NCBI GenBank assembly: GCA_012719855.1
Contig: JAAXZN010000003.1
Location: 280,356-344,355 of the forward strand
DNA length: 64,000 bases
From: Serratia liquefaciens
GTDB lineage: Bacteria > Pseudomonadota > Gammaproteobacteria > Enterobacterales > Enterobacteriaceae
Direction of reading: 5' to 3'
Below the pieces are notes generated by a model. The model was given only the letters and a program-made list of their open reading frames with translations, ran no database searches and was not told where the DNA came from. Shown here piece after piece: positions 1 through 8,727 of the stretch. The position numbers and the translations under genes were made by a program. How positions within the stretch are numbered: position 1 is the stretch's first letter; the number at the start of each line of letters is the position of its first letter.

Positions 1-8
1 ACGTCCAC

Positions 9-926
9 TCACAGCGCGGCGATCATGCCCGGCAACGGCTCAGGATGCCCTGACCGCTGCCGGATTTCCTGCTGTAGCCAATCGTGAAAATACCCCACCC
101 GGGGCATATCGCGCTTGCCTGCGGGAATTTCCAACCAGTAACCGTTGCGGCTTTTCAACTCAACCGGCGACAGCAGCACCAGCAGACCGCTTTGCAACTC
201 ATTGCGGATCATCATCCGATCCAACACGGCGTAGCCTGCGCCAGTAATGCAGGCGTTAATCACCTGGTCCTGCGTACTGAACTCCAGCCCGCTTTGCTGG
301 CCGGCAATAGCCTGTCCCGCCGTCGTCAGCCAGCAGGGCCAGTTGTCCAGGCGGATATCGCCATTGAGGATGTGCAACTGAGGCTGGGTATGCAGCGGCG
401 GGAAGCCGCCATTGACCATCAGTAAAGGGCTGCCGACCAACACCAGTCGTTCATGGCATAACCATTCGCCCCGGGCGGCGCAGTCATCCGCATCGCCAAA
501 GCGGATGGCGCAGTCGAAATCGCAATATTTTTGCCGGGTTTCACTGATCAGGGCGATCTGCAACTGGCTGTTACGGCTGCGCAACGCCACTAAGCGGGGA
601 GCCAGCCAACGGGTGGCGAAGGTCGGTGCCACCTGCAGACGCAGGTGCTGTAACGGATTGTGCAGTTGTACATGCTGGATCCCCTCCTCCAGGATATCCA
701 GCGACTGCCGCACTCTTGGCAGTAACGAGATCGCGTCCTGCGTCAACGCCAGGCCACTGTGGCTACGGACAAACAGCAGCTTGCCCAGGAAAGCTTCAAG
801 CTGCTTGATCTGTCGGCTGGCGGCACTTTGAGTAATAAATAACGCCTCTGCCGCTTTGCTGAAACTCAGCGTTCGGCAGGTTTCCTCGAATACGCGCAAC
901 ATACTGAGTGAAGGAAGTTTTCTCAC
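9..926 (-). CDS. LysR-family transcriptional regulator, GcvA-like
   Basis: The 305-aa protein has an N-terminal winged helix-turn-helix (about residues 5-65, with the LysR signature FSKAAEALFITQSAASRQIK) followed by a LysR substrate-binding domain. The start is GTG at 926; reading VRKLPSLSMLRVFEE from there matches the way GcvA-type regulators begin (RLPPLNALRVFEA), so it is preferred over the internal ATG at 902. It is divergent from the MFS-Fae-AKR-ALDH operon starting at 1166 and is its probable regulator (inference from position). The inducer cannot be read from sequence. The family assignment is secure; the target is not. Confidence 0.9.
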   Translation of the reverse strand: MRKLPSLSMLRVFEETCRTLSFSKAAEALFITQSAASRQIKQLEAFLGKLLFVRSHSGLALTQDAISLLPRVRQSLDILEEGIQHVQLHNPLQHLRLQVAPTFATRWLAPRLVALRSRNSQLQIALISETRQKYCDFDCAIRFGDADDCAARGEWLCHERLVLVGSPLLMVNGGFPPLHTQPQLHILNGDIRLDNWPCWLTTAGQAIAGQQSGLEFSTQDQVINACITGAGYAVLDRMMIRNELQSGLLVLLSPVELKSRNGYWLEIPAGKRDMPRVGYFHDWLQQEIRQRSGHPEPLPGMIAAL

Positions 927-953
927 GATACGCGAAGCCTCTGTGCATAAAAC

Positions 954-972
954 AACATGTTAACCATATGTT
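954..972. promoter_or_regulatory. Candidate LysR operator palindrome
   Basis: AACAT and ATGTT are inverted around a 9-nt spacer, 28 bp upstream of the LysR start and about 200 bp upstream of the divergent MFS start. Size and placement suit a LysR autoregulatory site. The motif is short and AT-rich, so chance is a real alternative. Confidence 0.3.
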
Positions 973-1165
973 TCTAATTTGCAGTGATTCGCCAGTCTGC
1001 ACCCCCTTTATTTCTGTAAAACCAGAAGCCGATCACATGCGTTTTCCACCTGAGGGTATGACTAAAACGCACTCGCCGAAGCGCGGGTCTACTGCCACAT
1101 TGTTTACGCATTCAAAACAAAAAACCAACAATAACCCCACACCACTCCAACTGGAGGACAGGGCA

Positions 1166-2527
1166 ATGCAACATCTGACATCTCAACAAATACGTATGGA
1201 TGACGTCCCCTTAAACCGATTCCATCTCAAAATCGCCGGGCTGACTTTCGGCGCCCACTTCACCGACGGCTATGTGCTGGGCGTCATAGGCTTCGCCCTG
1301 GCGCAAATCAAACCGCAAATGGGGATCTCCGCCTTTTGGGAAGGCATGTTGGGCAGTTCAGCGCTGATCGGCCTGTTTATCGGCAGTTTGGTGCTCGGCT
1401 GGGTTGCCGATTACATCGGTCGACAAAAAATATTCTGCTTTAGCTTTGTGGTGATCACCCTGGCCTCGGCGCTGCAATTTTTCGCCACCACGCCGGAACA
1501 GCTCTTCTTGCTGCGGGTGCTGGTCGGCATCGGATTAGGCGGCGACTTCTCCGTCGGTCACACCATGCTGGCCGAATTCTCTCCCCGCAAACACCGGGGC
1601 GTACTGCTGGGATCCTTCAGCGTGATCTGGACTTTTGGCTACGTAGCCGCCGGGTTTGCCGGTCACTTCCTGACGGCGATGGGACCGGATGCCTGGCGCT
1701 GGCTGCTCTCTTCATCCGCCGTGCCGGCCGTCATCATATTGCTCATGCGCATAGGCACGCCGGAATCTCCCCGCTGGCTGATGGGAAAAGGGCGTCGCGA
1801 ACAGGCCATGGCCATCGTACACCGCTATTTTGGCCCTAACGTCATGCTGGTTGATGAGGCACCCACCCTAAGTAAACAGCGCTTTTTCTCGCTGTTCGGC
1901 CCGGTATATCGTCGGCGCACCGCGTTCAACAGCCTGTTCTTTGTCTGTCTGGTGATCCCCTACTTTGCGATTTATACCTTCTTGCCGTCCATTCTGCAGG
2001 TCATGGGCCTGGATCAAAATTTCGCCACCGACCTGTTGCTCAACGGCCTGCTGATCGTCGGGGCGCTGCTCGGTATTTTGCTGACCATGTTCTGTTCACG
2101 ACGAGGCTTCCTGATCGGTTCCTTCGTGTTCCTCGCGGCCTGCCTGGTATTGCTTAGCCTGATCCCCGCCAGCCAGTCGGCGTGGCTGATCGCGCTGTTT
2201 GCAGCTTTCACGCTGGTGATGTCGGCGGTCAGCAACCTGGTCGGCGTTTTTCCCGCTGAAAGTTTCCCTACGGAAGTCCGCTCAATGGGCGTCGGGTTCG
2301 CCACGTCAATGAGCCGTCTGGGTTCTGCCATCGGCACCGGCCTGTTGCCACTGGCGATTGTCCACTACGGCATGCCCGCCACCACCGGCATTCTGGCCGT
2401 GATCTTGATTATCGGCGCGTTGGTCTCCATCGCCTGGGCGCCAGAAACCAAAGGATTAACCCTGGTGGACGCCAGCCAGGATCCGGGGCAGCGCGCAGAC
2501 AGTGCGTTGGCCGCGACGATTAAATAG
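1166..2527 (+). CDS. MFS metabolite:H+ symporter (sugar-transporter-like)
   Basis: A 453-aa inner-membrane carrier of the major facilitator superfamily, with about 12 hydrophobic segments. The loop 2-3 motif is visible as GWVADYIGRQK, the sugar-transporter-type GIGLGGDF follows, and PESPRWL marks the central loop. The start at 1166 is chosen because GGAGG lies at 1153-1157 just before it. The open frame runs 86 codons further upstream, but that stretch is not membrane-like and has no ribosome site. It is the first gene of an operon with a Fae homologue, an aldo/keto reductase and an aldehyde dehydrogenase, so it probably imports the substrate they handle. The substrate is unknown; sugar acids or aromatic acids are possible for this subfamily. 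Confidence 0.85.
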   Translation: MQHLTSQQIRMDDVPLNRFHLKIAGLTFGAHFTDGYVLGVIGFALAQIKPQMGISAFWEGMLGSSALIGLFIGSLVLGWVADYIGRQKIFCFSFVVITLASALQFFATTPEQLFLLRVLVGIGLGGDFSVGHTMLAEFSPRKHRGVLLGSFSVIWTFGYVAAGFAGHFLTAMGPDAWRWLLSSSAVPAVIILLMRIGTPESPRWLMGKGRREQAMAIVHRYFGPNVMLVDEAPTLSKQRFFSLFGPVYRRRTAFNSLFFVCLVIPYFAIYTFLPSILQVMGLDQNFATDLLLNGLLIVGALLGILLTMFCSRRGFLIGSFVFLAACLVLLSLIPASQSAWLIALFAAFTLVMSAVSNLVGVFPAESFPTEVRSMGVGFATSMSRLGSAIGTGLLPLAIVHYGMPATTGILAVILIIGALVSIAWAPETKGLTLVDASQDPGQRADSALAATIK

Positions 2528-2557
2528 CACCATCTGACTGAAAACAGGAGCAATGAC

Positions 2558-3061
2558 GTGGAAATGTATATCGGTGAAGGGTTTGAGGGTAATGGCGTTA
2601 ACGCCTCGCACATCAATGTTTTGATCGGCCCGCGTCAGGGTGCGGTTGGTCAGGCGTTTTCATCCAGTCTGGCTTCCCCCAGCCAGGGACACTGCCCCTT
2701 TATGGTGGTAGTGAAACCCAATGTGCCGACCAAACCTATGACGCTGTATGTCAACAAGGCCGAAATCAGCGGTGAATTGCATGGCAACGCCACTTGGGGT
2801 GCCTCCCAGGCGGCCATCGCCAAAGCGGTGGCGGAAGCCCTGCTGGAGGGAGTCCTGCCGCCAGAAGCCGAAGACCAGTGGTGCATCGTGACCGCCAACT
2901 GGGTGAATCCGGCCTGTGATGATCTGGACGAGGTGTATCGGAATAACTACCGCGCCTGCAGCCAGGCGATCCATGCAGCGATGAATCAGTTGCCCAACCG
3001 TAGCCAGCTCGCCCAGGCTCTGCCGCAGCTGACTAATCCTTTTTATACCCCGCGTGCCTGA
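2558..3061 (+). CDS. fae: Formaldehyde-activating enzyme (Fae) homologue
   Basis: The 167-aa protein matches Fae along its length: MYIGEGFEGNG, then SHINVLIGPRQGAVGQAF, GHCPFMVVVKPNVPTKP and AQAAIAKAVAEAL-type helices. Family knowledge: Fae condenses formaldehyde with tetrahydromethanopterin in methylotrophs, and the His of the HIDLLIG motif is catalytic; here it is His18. The start is GTG at 2558 with AGGAG at 2546-2550. It lies 30 nt after the transporter and directly before the aldo/keto reductase. No tetrahydromethanopterin biosynthesis gene is in the window, and enterobacteria normally lack that cofactor, so the real substrate may be another aldehyde or carrier. The family call is firm; the reaction is open. 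Confidence 0.85.
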   Translation: MEMYIGEGFEGNGVNASHINVLIGPRQGAVGQAFSSSLASPSQGHCPFMVVVKPNVPTKPMTLYVNKAEISGELHGNATWGASQAAIAKAVAEALLEGVLPPEAEDQWCIVTANWVNPACDDLDEVYRNNYRACSQAIHAAMNQLPNRSQLAQALPQLTNPFYTPRA

Positions 3062-3071
3062 GGAGAACGCC

Positions 3072-4115
3072 ATGGATTACATCAATCTTGGTCAGTGCGG
3101 ACTGAAAGTTTCCCGCTTGTGCCTCGGCACCATGAACATGGGCAGCAAACAGTGGAAACCCTGGATTTTTGACGAACAGCAAAGCGAGCCGCTGATACGC
3201 CACGCGCTCGAGTGCGGGATCAACTTCATTGACCTGGCGGATTTTTACTCCAGCGGCGCAGGCGAGGAAGTGGTTGGCCGCATCATTGCGCGCGTGGCCC
3301 AGCGCGACGAGCTGGTGTTGACCACCAAAGTCGGCTACCCGCTGGGTGGCGGCAGCAATAATCAGGGGCATTCACGCAAGCACATCATGACCAGTATTGA
3401 CGCCAGCCTGCGTCGCCTGGGCACCGATTATGTCGATATTTACATGCTGCACTACTTTGACGTGAACACCCCCGTCGAAGAAACCTGGTCGGCGATGAAC
3501 GATATCGTCCGAGCAGGCAAGGCGCGGTATGTCGGTGTCTCGACCATGTATGCCTGGCAATTGGCGAAAATCCTGTGGATGTGCGAGCGGCAGGGGTTCG
3601 TCAAGCCCATCAACATGCAATTGCAGCTCAACTGCGCCTACCGCGAAGAAGAGCGCGAGATGATCCCCTTGTGCCGCGATCAAGGTTTGGGCATTTCGGT
3701 GTTCAGCCCCCTGGCTCGGGGGTTATTAAGCTGCGATTTCAACTCGGTGCGAAACCAAACGGATTTCTTCACTCAGGAGATGTATGCCGATACGGCTTCG
3801 CGCAACGTCGCACACTCGGTCAGCCAGGTGGCGACGCTGCGCGGTCTCCCGCCGGCGCAAATTGCTCAGGCCTGGGTGCTCGGTCACCGGGGAGTGGACT
3901 GCATGCTGGTCGGCGCCGACACGGTGCAACAGATAGACAGCGCCGTCAGTGCCTTATCGACTCCGCTCAGTGACGACGAACGCTATGAGCTGGAACGCCA
4001 CTACACCCCCTGCGATGTGATTAACGATTACACCGCAGGCAAACGCATTGCGCGTGAGAGCCGCCCAACTCGCGGTTTTACCCTGGACAATACCGACACA
4101 AGGAACATTGCATGA
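3072..4115 (+). CDS. Aldo/keto reductase
   Basis: A 347-aa NADPH-dependent oxidoreductase of the AKR superfamily (TIM barrel). Visible features are the N-terminal YINLGQCGLKVSRLCLGTMN strand, INFIDLADFY with the catalytic Asp/Tyr pair, LTTKVGYP carrying the catalytic Lys, DYVDIYMLHYFD with the catalytic His, and a C-terminal cofactor-binding region. The start at 3072 is preferred to one 18 nt upstream because AGGAGA at 3061-3066 precedes it. The gene follows the Fae stop after 10 nt and its stop overlaps the next start (ATGA at 4112-4115), so it is translationally coupled to the aldehyde dehydrogenase. It probably reduces an aldehyde or ketone in the same catabolic route. Confidence 0.9.
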   Translation: MDYINLGQCGLKVSRLCLGTMNMGSKQWKPWIFDEQQSEPLIRHALECGINFIDLADFYSSGAGEEVVGRIIARVAQRDELVLTTKVGYPLGGGSNNQGHSRKHIMTSIDASLRRLGTDYVDIYMLHYFDVNTPVEETWSAMNDIVRAGKARYVGVSTMYAWQLAKILWMCERQGFVKPINMQLQLNCAYREEEREMIPLCRDQGLGISVFSPLARGLLSCDFNSVRNQTDFFTQEMYADTASRNVAHSVSQVATLRGLPPAQIAQAWVLGHRGVDCMLVGADTVQQIDSAVSALSTPLSDDERYELERHYTPCDVINDYTAGKRIARESRPTRGFTLDNTDTRNIA

Positions 4116-5563
4116 CCTCCTATTCTTCCCTGCTACGCAACGGCTGGTATTGCGACGGCCAATGGCGCAGCGCACCTCGGCACTATCCCGTAAACAACCC
4201 CGCCACCGGCGAGAAACTGGCGGAAGTCGCCCTTGCCGGCGCCGCAGAAACCGAAGCGGCAATTGCGGCAGCCTCGGCCGCACTGCCTGCCTGGCGCGCC
4301 TTGCCGGCAAAGGCACGCTCACAGATCCTGCAACGCTGGTTTCAACTGATCGTGGCGCATCAGGCCCCGTTGGCGGAGCTGATGGTGGCAGAACAAGGCA
4401 AGGTATTGAGCGAAGCCCAGGGGGAAGTGCTTTATGCCGCCAGCTTTATTGAATGGTTTGCCGAGCAGGCCAAGCGCGCCTACGGTCACACCATTCCTTC
4501 CACCAAAGCCGGCAACCAAATCCTGACCTTTAAACAGCCGGTTGGCGTCATTGCCGCGATCACGCCGTGGAATTTCCCCTTGGCCATGCTGACGCGCAAG
4601 CTCGGCCCCGCGCTGGCAGCCGGGTGTACCGCCGTGATCAAACCGGCCAATGAGACCCCACTTTCCGCCTTTGCGCTGATCGTGCTGGCGGAACAGGCCG
4701 GCGTTCCCCCCGGGGTGATTAACGCCGTCTCCGGCGATACCCCGGCGATTGGTACGTCACTGATGGCAAGTTCACAGGTGCGCAAGGTCTCCTTTACCGG
4801 TTCGACACCGGTGGGAAAACTGCTGATGCGTCAGGCGGCGGATACGGTGAAAAAACTGTCGCTGGAACTGGGAGGGAACGCCCCCTTTATCGTGTTTGAC
4901 GATGCGGACCTGAATGCGGCGGTGGCGGGCGCGATGGCGGCCAAATTCCGCAACAGTGGTCAAACCTGCGTGTGCGTGAATCGCTTCTATATTCAGGACG
5001 GCGTTTACGATCGTTTTATCCAGTTATTGGCCGAGGCCACCCGGGCGTTGAAAGTGGCTCCCGGCATGACGCCCGGAGCCCAGCAAGGGCCGTTAATCCA
5101 TCTGAAAGCGGTAGAAAAAGTGGAGGCTCACCTTCAGGATGCATTAAGTCAGGGTGCACGACTGATGTGCGGGGGCGAGCGCCACCCGCTCGGGGGAACC
5201 TTCTTCCAACCCACGGTATTGGCCGACGCCAACGAACAGATGCGGTTGGCGCATGAAGAAACTTTCGGGCCGCTGGCAGCCTGCTTCCGTTTCCATACCG
5301 AAGAAGAAGTGATCCGCAGGGCTAACGACACGCCTTTCGGATTGGCCGCCTATCTCTACACTCGCGACCTGGCGCGTGCGTTCCGTGTCTCGCGCCAGCT
5401 GGAAAGCGGTATGGTGGGCATCAATGAAGGCATTATCTCGACCGAGGTGGCGCCCTTTGGCGGCGTCAAAGAGTCTGGCCTGGGCCGTGAGGGCGCGGAT
5501 GTGGGACTCGAGGAATATCTCGAAACCCAGTATGTCAATTTGGGGCAACTGGGCGGCGAATAA
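4112..5563 (+). CDS. NAD(P)+-dependent aldehyde dehydrogenase, succinate-semialdehyde type
   Basis: The 483-aa enzyme oxidises an aldehyde to the acid. Motifs in order: TPWNFPLAM (cofactor pocket), FTGSTPVGK, the general base in LELGGNAPF, the catalytic Cys in NSGQTCVCVNR, ETFGPL, and PFGGVKESGLGREG. The length and the VNNPATGEKLAEV opening fit the GabD/succinate-semialdehyde group, but neighbours suggest a different substrate from GABA metabolism: no aminotransferase is present. It overlaps the reductase by 4 nt and runs 29 nt into the convergent MarR-GNAT gene. It is the last gene of the operon beginning at 1166. Confidence 0.92.
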   Translation: MTSYSSLLRNGWYCDGQWRSAPRHYPVNNPATGEKLAEVALAGAAETEAAIAAASAALPAWRALPAKARSQILQRWFQLIVAHQAPLAELMVAEQGKVLSEAQGEVLYAASFIEWFAEQAKRAYGHTIPSTKAGNQILTFKQPVGVIAAITPWNFPLAMLTRKLGPALAAGCTAVIKPANETPLSAFALIVLAEQAGVPPGVINAVSGDTPAIGTSLMASSQVRKVSFTGSTPVGKLLMRQAADTVKKLSLELGGNAPFIVFDDADLNAAVAGAMAAKFRNSGQTCVCVNRFYIQDGVYDRFIQLLAEATRALKVAPGMTPGAQQGPLIHLKAVEKVEAHLQDALSQGARLMCGGERHPLGGTFFQPTVLADANEQMRLAHEETFGPLAACFRFHTEEEVIRRANDTPFGLAAYLYTRDLARAFRVSRQLESGMVGINEGIISTEVAPFGGVKESGLGREGADVGLEEYLETQYVNLGQLGGE

Positions 5564-6500
5564 ATAGCTGTTCGGTCATCAATTGCCCCCACTGCGTGCC
5601 CGGCTGCTCTTCTGCAAGCACGAAACCGACGCTTTCATAAAGATGCCGGGCCGCATCCAGCCCTTTGAAGGTCCACAGATGGATTTCGTCAAAGGCATTT
5701 TCATCGCAAAAACTGACTGCCCGATTCAGCAACTGGCGGCCAATGCCGCCGCCACGTAAGCTGTCATCGATGATAAATGCGCGCAAGTGAGCGCGGTTGC
5801 CCCCCAAGGTTTCGCCATCAATCGAAACCGAGCCGACAATGCGATCGCCCTTCAGGGCGGACCAGGTCTGGTTTAATGGATTCGACAAACGCCCGGCCAG
5901 ATCGGCCAATGCTGAGCCCACCGCAGCTTCAAAGAAGGCGCCGAACCCCACGGTGCGGGAATAGTATTGCATGTGCATTTCCAGCGTTCTGGCGGTGAAG
6001 CCCGGCAGATAACCGCTGACAATCTCGATGGGCGCTGCAGAAACCGGCGTTTCCCCCAAGCGATGTGCTCGCAACGCTGTGGCATAGCTATGCAGCCCAT
6101 CGGCGATGCCGACGCTGGCGTCGGCCGGCAACTGCGCCAGAGCGGTAAGCACCTGACGATCGGCAAAACGATTGATGCCCGCCAGGGTTTCTCGCCCTTG
6201 CGCCGTCAGCCGCAGGATCTTCTCTCTGGCATCTCGCGGGCTGGCCTGCGTTGCCAGCTCCCCGGCTTTGATCAGCTTGTTCAGCATGCGGCTGACGCTG
6301 GATTTCTCCAGGTTCAGCACGCTGCAAAGCTCGGCGGCGGTATCAACGTGCCGATCGCCTATTTCAATCAACGCATGCACCGCCGATGGCGGCAGGTCGG
6401 TGCCTGCCAGGGTATTGCCCATAAATCCCAGCTCACGCACCAAATGGCGCGACGCATCCCTGATCGGGTGTAAATACGGACTTGGTTGGAGGATTGACAT
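5535..6500 (-). CDS. MarR-family regulator fused to a GNAT acetyltransferase domain
   Basis: A 321-aa two-domain protein. Residues about 1-140 form a MarR winged helix (CSVLNLEKSSVSRMLNKLIK recognition region, then SPRDAREKILRLTAQG wing). Residues about 150-315 form a GNAT fold with the acetyl-CoA loop LRGGGIGRQLL and the C-terminal ARHLYESVGF motif. The start at 6500 is chosen over the ATG at 6536 because the latter lies inside a perfect palindrome that is more likely an operator. The gene converges on, and overlaps by 29 nt, the aldehyde dehydrogenase. The GNAT half may acetylate or simply sense a ligand; this cannot be told from sequence. Confidence 0.88.
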   Translation of the reverse strand: MSILQPSPYLHPIRDASRHLVRELGFMGNTLAGTDLPPSAVHALIEIGDRHVDTAAELCSVLNLEKSSVSRMLNKLIKAGELATQASPRDAREKILRLTAQGRETLAGINRFADRQVLTALAQLPADASVGIADGLHSYATALRAHRLGETPVSAAPIEIVSGYLPGFTARTLEMHMQYYSRTVGFGAFFEAAVGSALADLAGRLSNPLNQTWSALKGDRIVGSVSIDGETLGGNRAHLRAFIIDDSLRGGGIGRQLLNRAVSFCDENAFDEIHLWTFKGLDAARHLYESVGFVLAEEQPGTQWGQLMTEQLFIRRPVAPN

Positions 6501-6508
6501 GATCGCGG

Positions 6509-6543
6509 CTCTGATATGGTTGTATTGTGCAACCATATCAGAG
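6509..6543. promoter_or_regulatory. Perfect 14-bp inverted repeat, probable MarR operator
   Basis: CTCTGATATGGTTG (6509-6522) and its exact reverse complement (6530-6543) flank a 7-nt spacer. The repeat sits immediately upstream of the MarR-GNAT start at 6500. MarR dimers bind palindromes of this kind over their own promoters, so autoregulation is the likely role. A 14/14 match is very unlikely by chance. Confidence 0.75.
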
Positions 6544-6611
6544 TTATTCAGCAGTGCAAAGGGGCACGGATCCTAGAGGACAGCTGCCCGTCATCAGGCT
6601 TGCTCAGGTTT

Positions 6612-7298
6612 TTAGGCAGCACCCTCGCCCTTTTTTAACTCTTTCAGGTATTTGTAAACCGTGGCGCGGCCGAGGGATAACACGTTGGCGATATAATCAG
6701 CGGCGCTTTTGGCTTTGAACGCACCTTCGTTATACAGGTCAATCACCAACTGCTTTTTCTGTTCGCGACTCAATGAACCCAATGAGGCATTTTGCCGGCG
6801 GATCCACTCGTGCAGGAAGGTGTTGATCTTCTCCTGCCAGTCATCTTTGAATAACTGCTGTGGCTGAGGCTGCAAACGGGTGACCGACAGGAACATATCC
6901 AACGCATTTCTGGCGTCTTCAAATGTCGCGGTGCTCAAATTAATGCACAGCAGGTAGCGGGGAACGCCCTGTTCGTCTTTTGCGGCAATGCTCACCGATC
7001 GCATTTTCTTGCCGTCCCAGTTGAGCTTTTCATAAGGGCCGGTCACCTGGCCTTCGCTGTCGATGTCAAAATCCTCCAAACCGGCATCGTCACCCGGTTT
7101 GCGTTTCGACAGATTATTGGCGAGGTAGGCCACCTTATTGGTAGAGAGATCGTGTATCACCACTTCCACATTGGGAAAAAACAGCGCTGCAATGCCGTCG
7201 GCGACCGACTGCAGTAATTCTAATTGGGACGTGGTTTTCAGCACTTTGCTATTACTCCATAGCGATAAGGCATGATGATATTGGCCAGTTTTCATCAT
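6612..7298 (-). CDS. YheO/DauR-like PAS-HTH transcriptional regulator
   Basis: The 228-aa protein has an N-terminal YheO-type PAS domain (about residues 25-130, with FPNVEVVIHDLSTNKVAYLAN near its start) and a C-terminal helix-turn-helix (about 180-225, AADYIANVLSLGRATVYKYL). The family includes E. coli YheO and the D-arginine-responsive DauR of Pseudomonas. Ligand and targets are unknown. It stands alone on the minus strand, with the oxidoreductase gene at 7544 divergent after about 245 nt, so that gene is a possible target. The domain call is confident; the role is not. Confidence 0.82.
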   Translation of the reverse strand: MMKTGQYHHALSLWSNSKVLKTTSQLELLQSVADGIAALFFPNVEVVIHDLSTNKVAYLANNLSKRKPGDDAGLEDFDIDSEGQVTGPYEKLNWDGKKMRSVSIAAKDEQGVPRYLLCINLSTATFEDARNALDMFLSVTRLQPQPQQLFKDDWQEKINTFLHEWIRRQNASLGSLSREQKKQLVIDLYNEGAFKAKSAADYIANVLSLGRATVYKYLKELKKGEGAA

Positions 7299-7543
7299 TG
7301 GGTCAGCCGCTTAGCATACCTCAGTTGCCCCGCAATGCCGAGCGGGGGAACGGCTTACCACCCTCCCGCACCGGACCTACTGTTTTAGCAATCAACGGTC
7401 AGGGCGGTGTTAGTTGTTCATGGATCACTACATCAACCCATTAATGCCACTTTATGGAATTATAAAATCCAGATGGTTTCATTATCTGCCATCACCTGTA
7501 CTGGTATATTTACTCCCATACTTCTATTTCGGAGATTAAATTT

Positions 7544-8539
7544 ATGAATACGATGATGACTGCGCTGGTGCTGGAAAATTTTGCCGACGAGCAATTTAGC
7601 CAAGTTCAATACCCTGTACCAACAGCTGGAGCGGGCCAAGTGCTGGTACGGATACACGCGAGTGGCGTTAACCCTATTGATTATAAAATTCGCCTCGGCG
7701 AAGCGCCCTACGCAATGCCAGAGCTACTGGCGGTGCTGGGGACTGATATGGCGGGGGTTATCGTTGCCGTTGGTGATGGCGTCGAACGATTCAATGTCGG
7801 TGATGAAGTTTATGGCCTGACCGGTGGCGTTCGTGGACTTCAGGGTTCTCTTGCGCAATATGCTGCGGTTGATGTCGACTTACTGGCACTGAAACCCCGT
7901 AATTTATCCATGCGTGAAGCCGCTGCCATTCCGTTGACCTTATTAACGGCCTGGGAAGGCCTGGTCGATAATGCGAAGGTAAAACCGGGGCAGAATGTGC
8001 TGGTCCAGGGCGGCGCCGGTGGCGTTGGTCACATGGTTGTGCAACTGGCAAAGGCCATGGGTGCCAATGTCTGGGCCACAGGCTCAACGGCTAAGCAATC
8101 ACTGATCGCTCAGTTAGGTGCAACACCACTGGATTACACCGCGCTATCTGCGCAAGAGATCGTGAACAACTGCACCTCAGGCCAGGGCTTTGACATTGTT
8201 TATGACACTGTGGGAGGCCAGGTTCTGCAAGATTCGCTGGGCATGACCCGACATTACGGACATATCACCAGTTGTGCCGCGTTCGGTGAGCATAATCTGG
8301 CGGTATCTTCGTTACGTTGTGCCACGCTGTCTGGCGTGTTTGTCCTGATGCCCATGCTATCTGGAGAAGCTCGTGCTCATCATGGTGAAATACTGGAAGC
8401 CGCTACCCGCCTGATTGAAGAGGGTAAAATTCATCCGGTTGTCGACATCCGTCATTTCAATCTCGATCAGGCTCTCGACGCGCACCACGCAGTGCAGGAC
8501 GGTTCGGCATCTATCAAGGTAGTTATTGATATTGAATAA
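7544..8539 (+). CDS. NADPH-dependent quinone/enone oxidoreductase (MDR superfamily)
   Basis: The 331-aa enzyme belongs to the medium-chain dehydrogenase/reductase family, quinone-reductase branch: a GroES-like N-terminal domain (about 1-125, with SGVNPIDYKIR and GTDMAGVIVAVG) and a Rossmann domain with VQGGAGGVGHMVVQLAK at about 155-172. The zinc-binding residues of alcohol dehydrogenases are not evident, which fits the zinc-free quinone-reductase group. The start at 7544 has GGAG at 7531-7534 upstream. The LysR gene at 8728-9627 is convergent. The substrate is unknown. Confidence 0.87.
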   Translation: MNTMMTALVLENFADEQFSQVQYPVPTAGAGQVLVRIHASGVNPIDYKIRLGEAPYAMPELLAVLGTDMAGVIVAVGDGVERFNVGDEVYGLTGGVRGLQGSLAQYAAVDVDLLALKPRNLSMREAAAIPLTLLTAWEGLVDNAKVKPGQNVLVQGGAGGVGHMVVQLAKAMGANVWATGSTAKQSLIAQLGATPLDYTALSAQEIVNNCTSGQGFDIVYDTVGGQVLQDSLGMTRHYGHITSCAAFGEHNLAVSSLRCATLSGVFVLMPMLSGEARAHHGEILEAATRLIEEGKIHPVVDIRHFNLDQALDAHHAVQDGSASIKVVIDIE

Positions 8540-8598
8540 GCCGCTATTGGGGTCGAACGAACCTGTAAATAATTCTGCGTAACTGCCCACTGGTTAAA

Positions 8599-8620
8599 GG
8601 TGATCGCTCTGGCGATCGCC
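8599..8620. terminator. Hairpin between convergent genes
   Basis: GGTGATCGC (8599-8607) pairs with GCGATCGCC (8612-8620) around a 4-nt loop, with one G-T wobble. It lies between the oxidoreductase and the convergent LysR gene. No T-run follows on either strand, so it may be only a structural element or a weak terminator. Confidence 0.4.
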
Positions 8621-8727
8621 AAACTCGATAATAAAACGGCTCATCCTCCGCCGTCAGTTCTGGATTGGCATACTCCATTTGTTTGACACATCCCTGATCG
8701 CCAGATAAATAGCTTTTCTGTATAAGG

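Noticed and set aside
908..1165. 86-codon upstream extension of the first MFS gene
   Set aside because: It overlaps the LysR start, is not membrane-like and lacks a ribosome site; the ATG at 1166 follows GGAGG.
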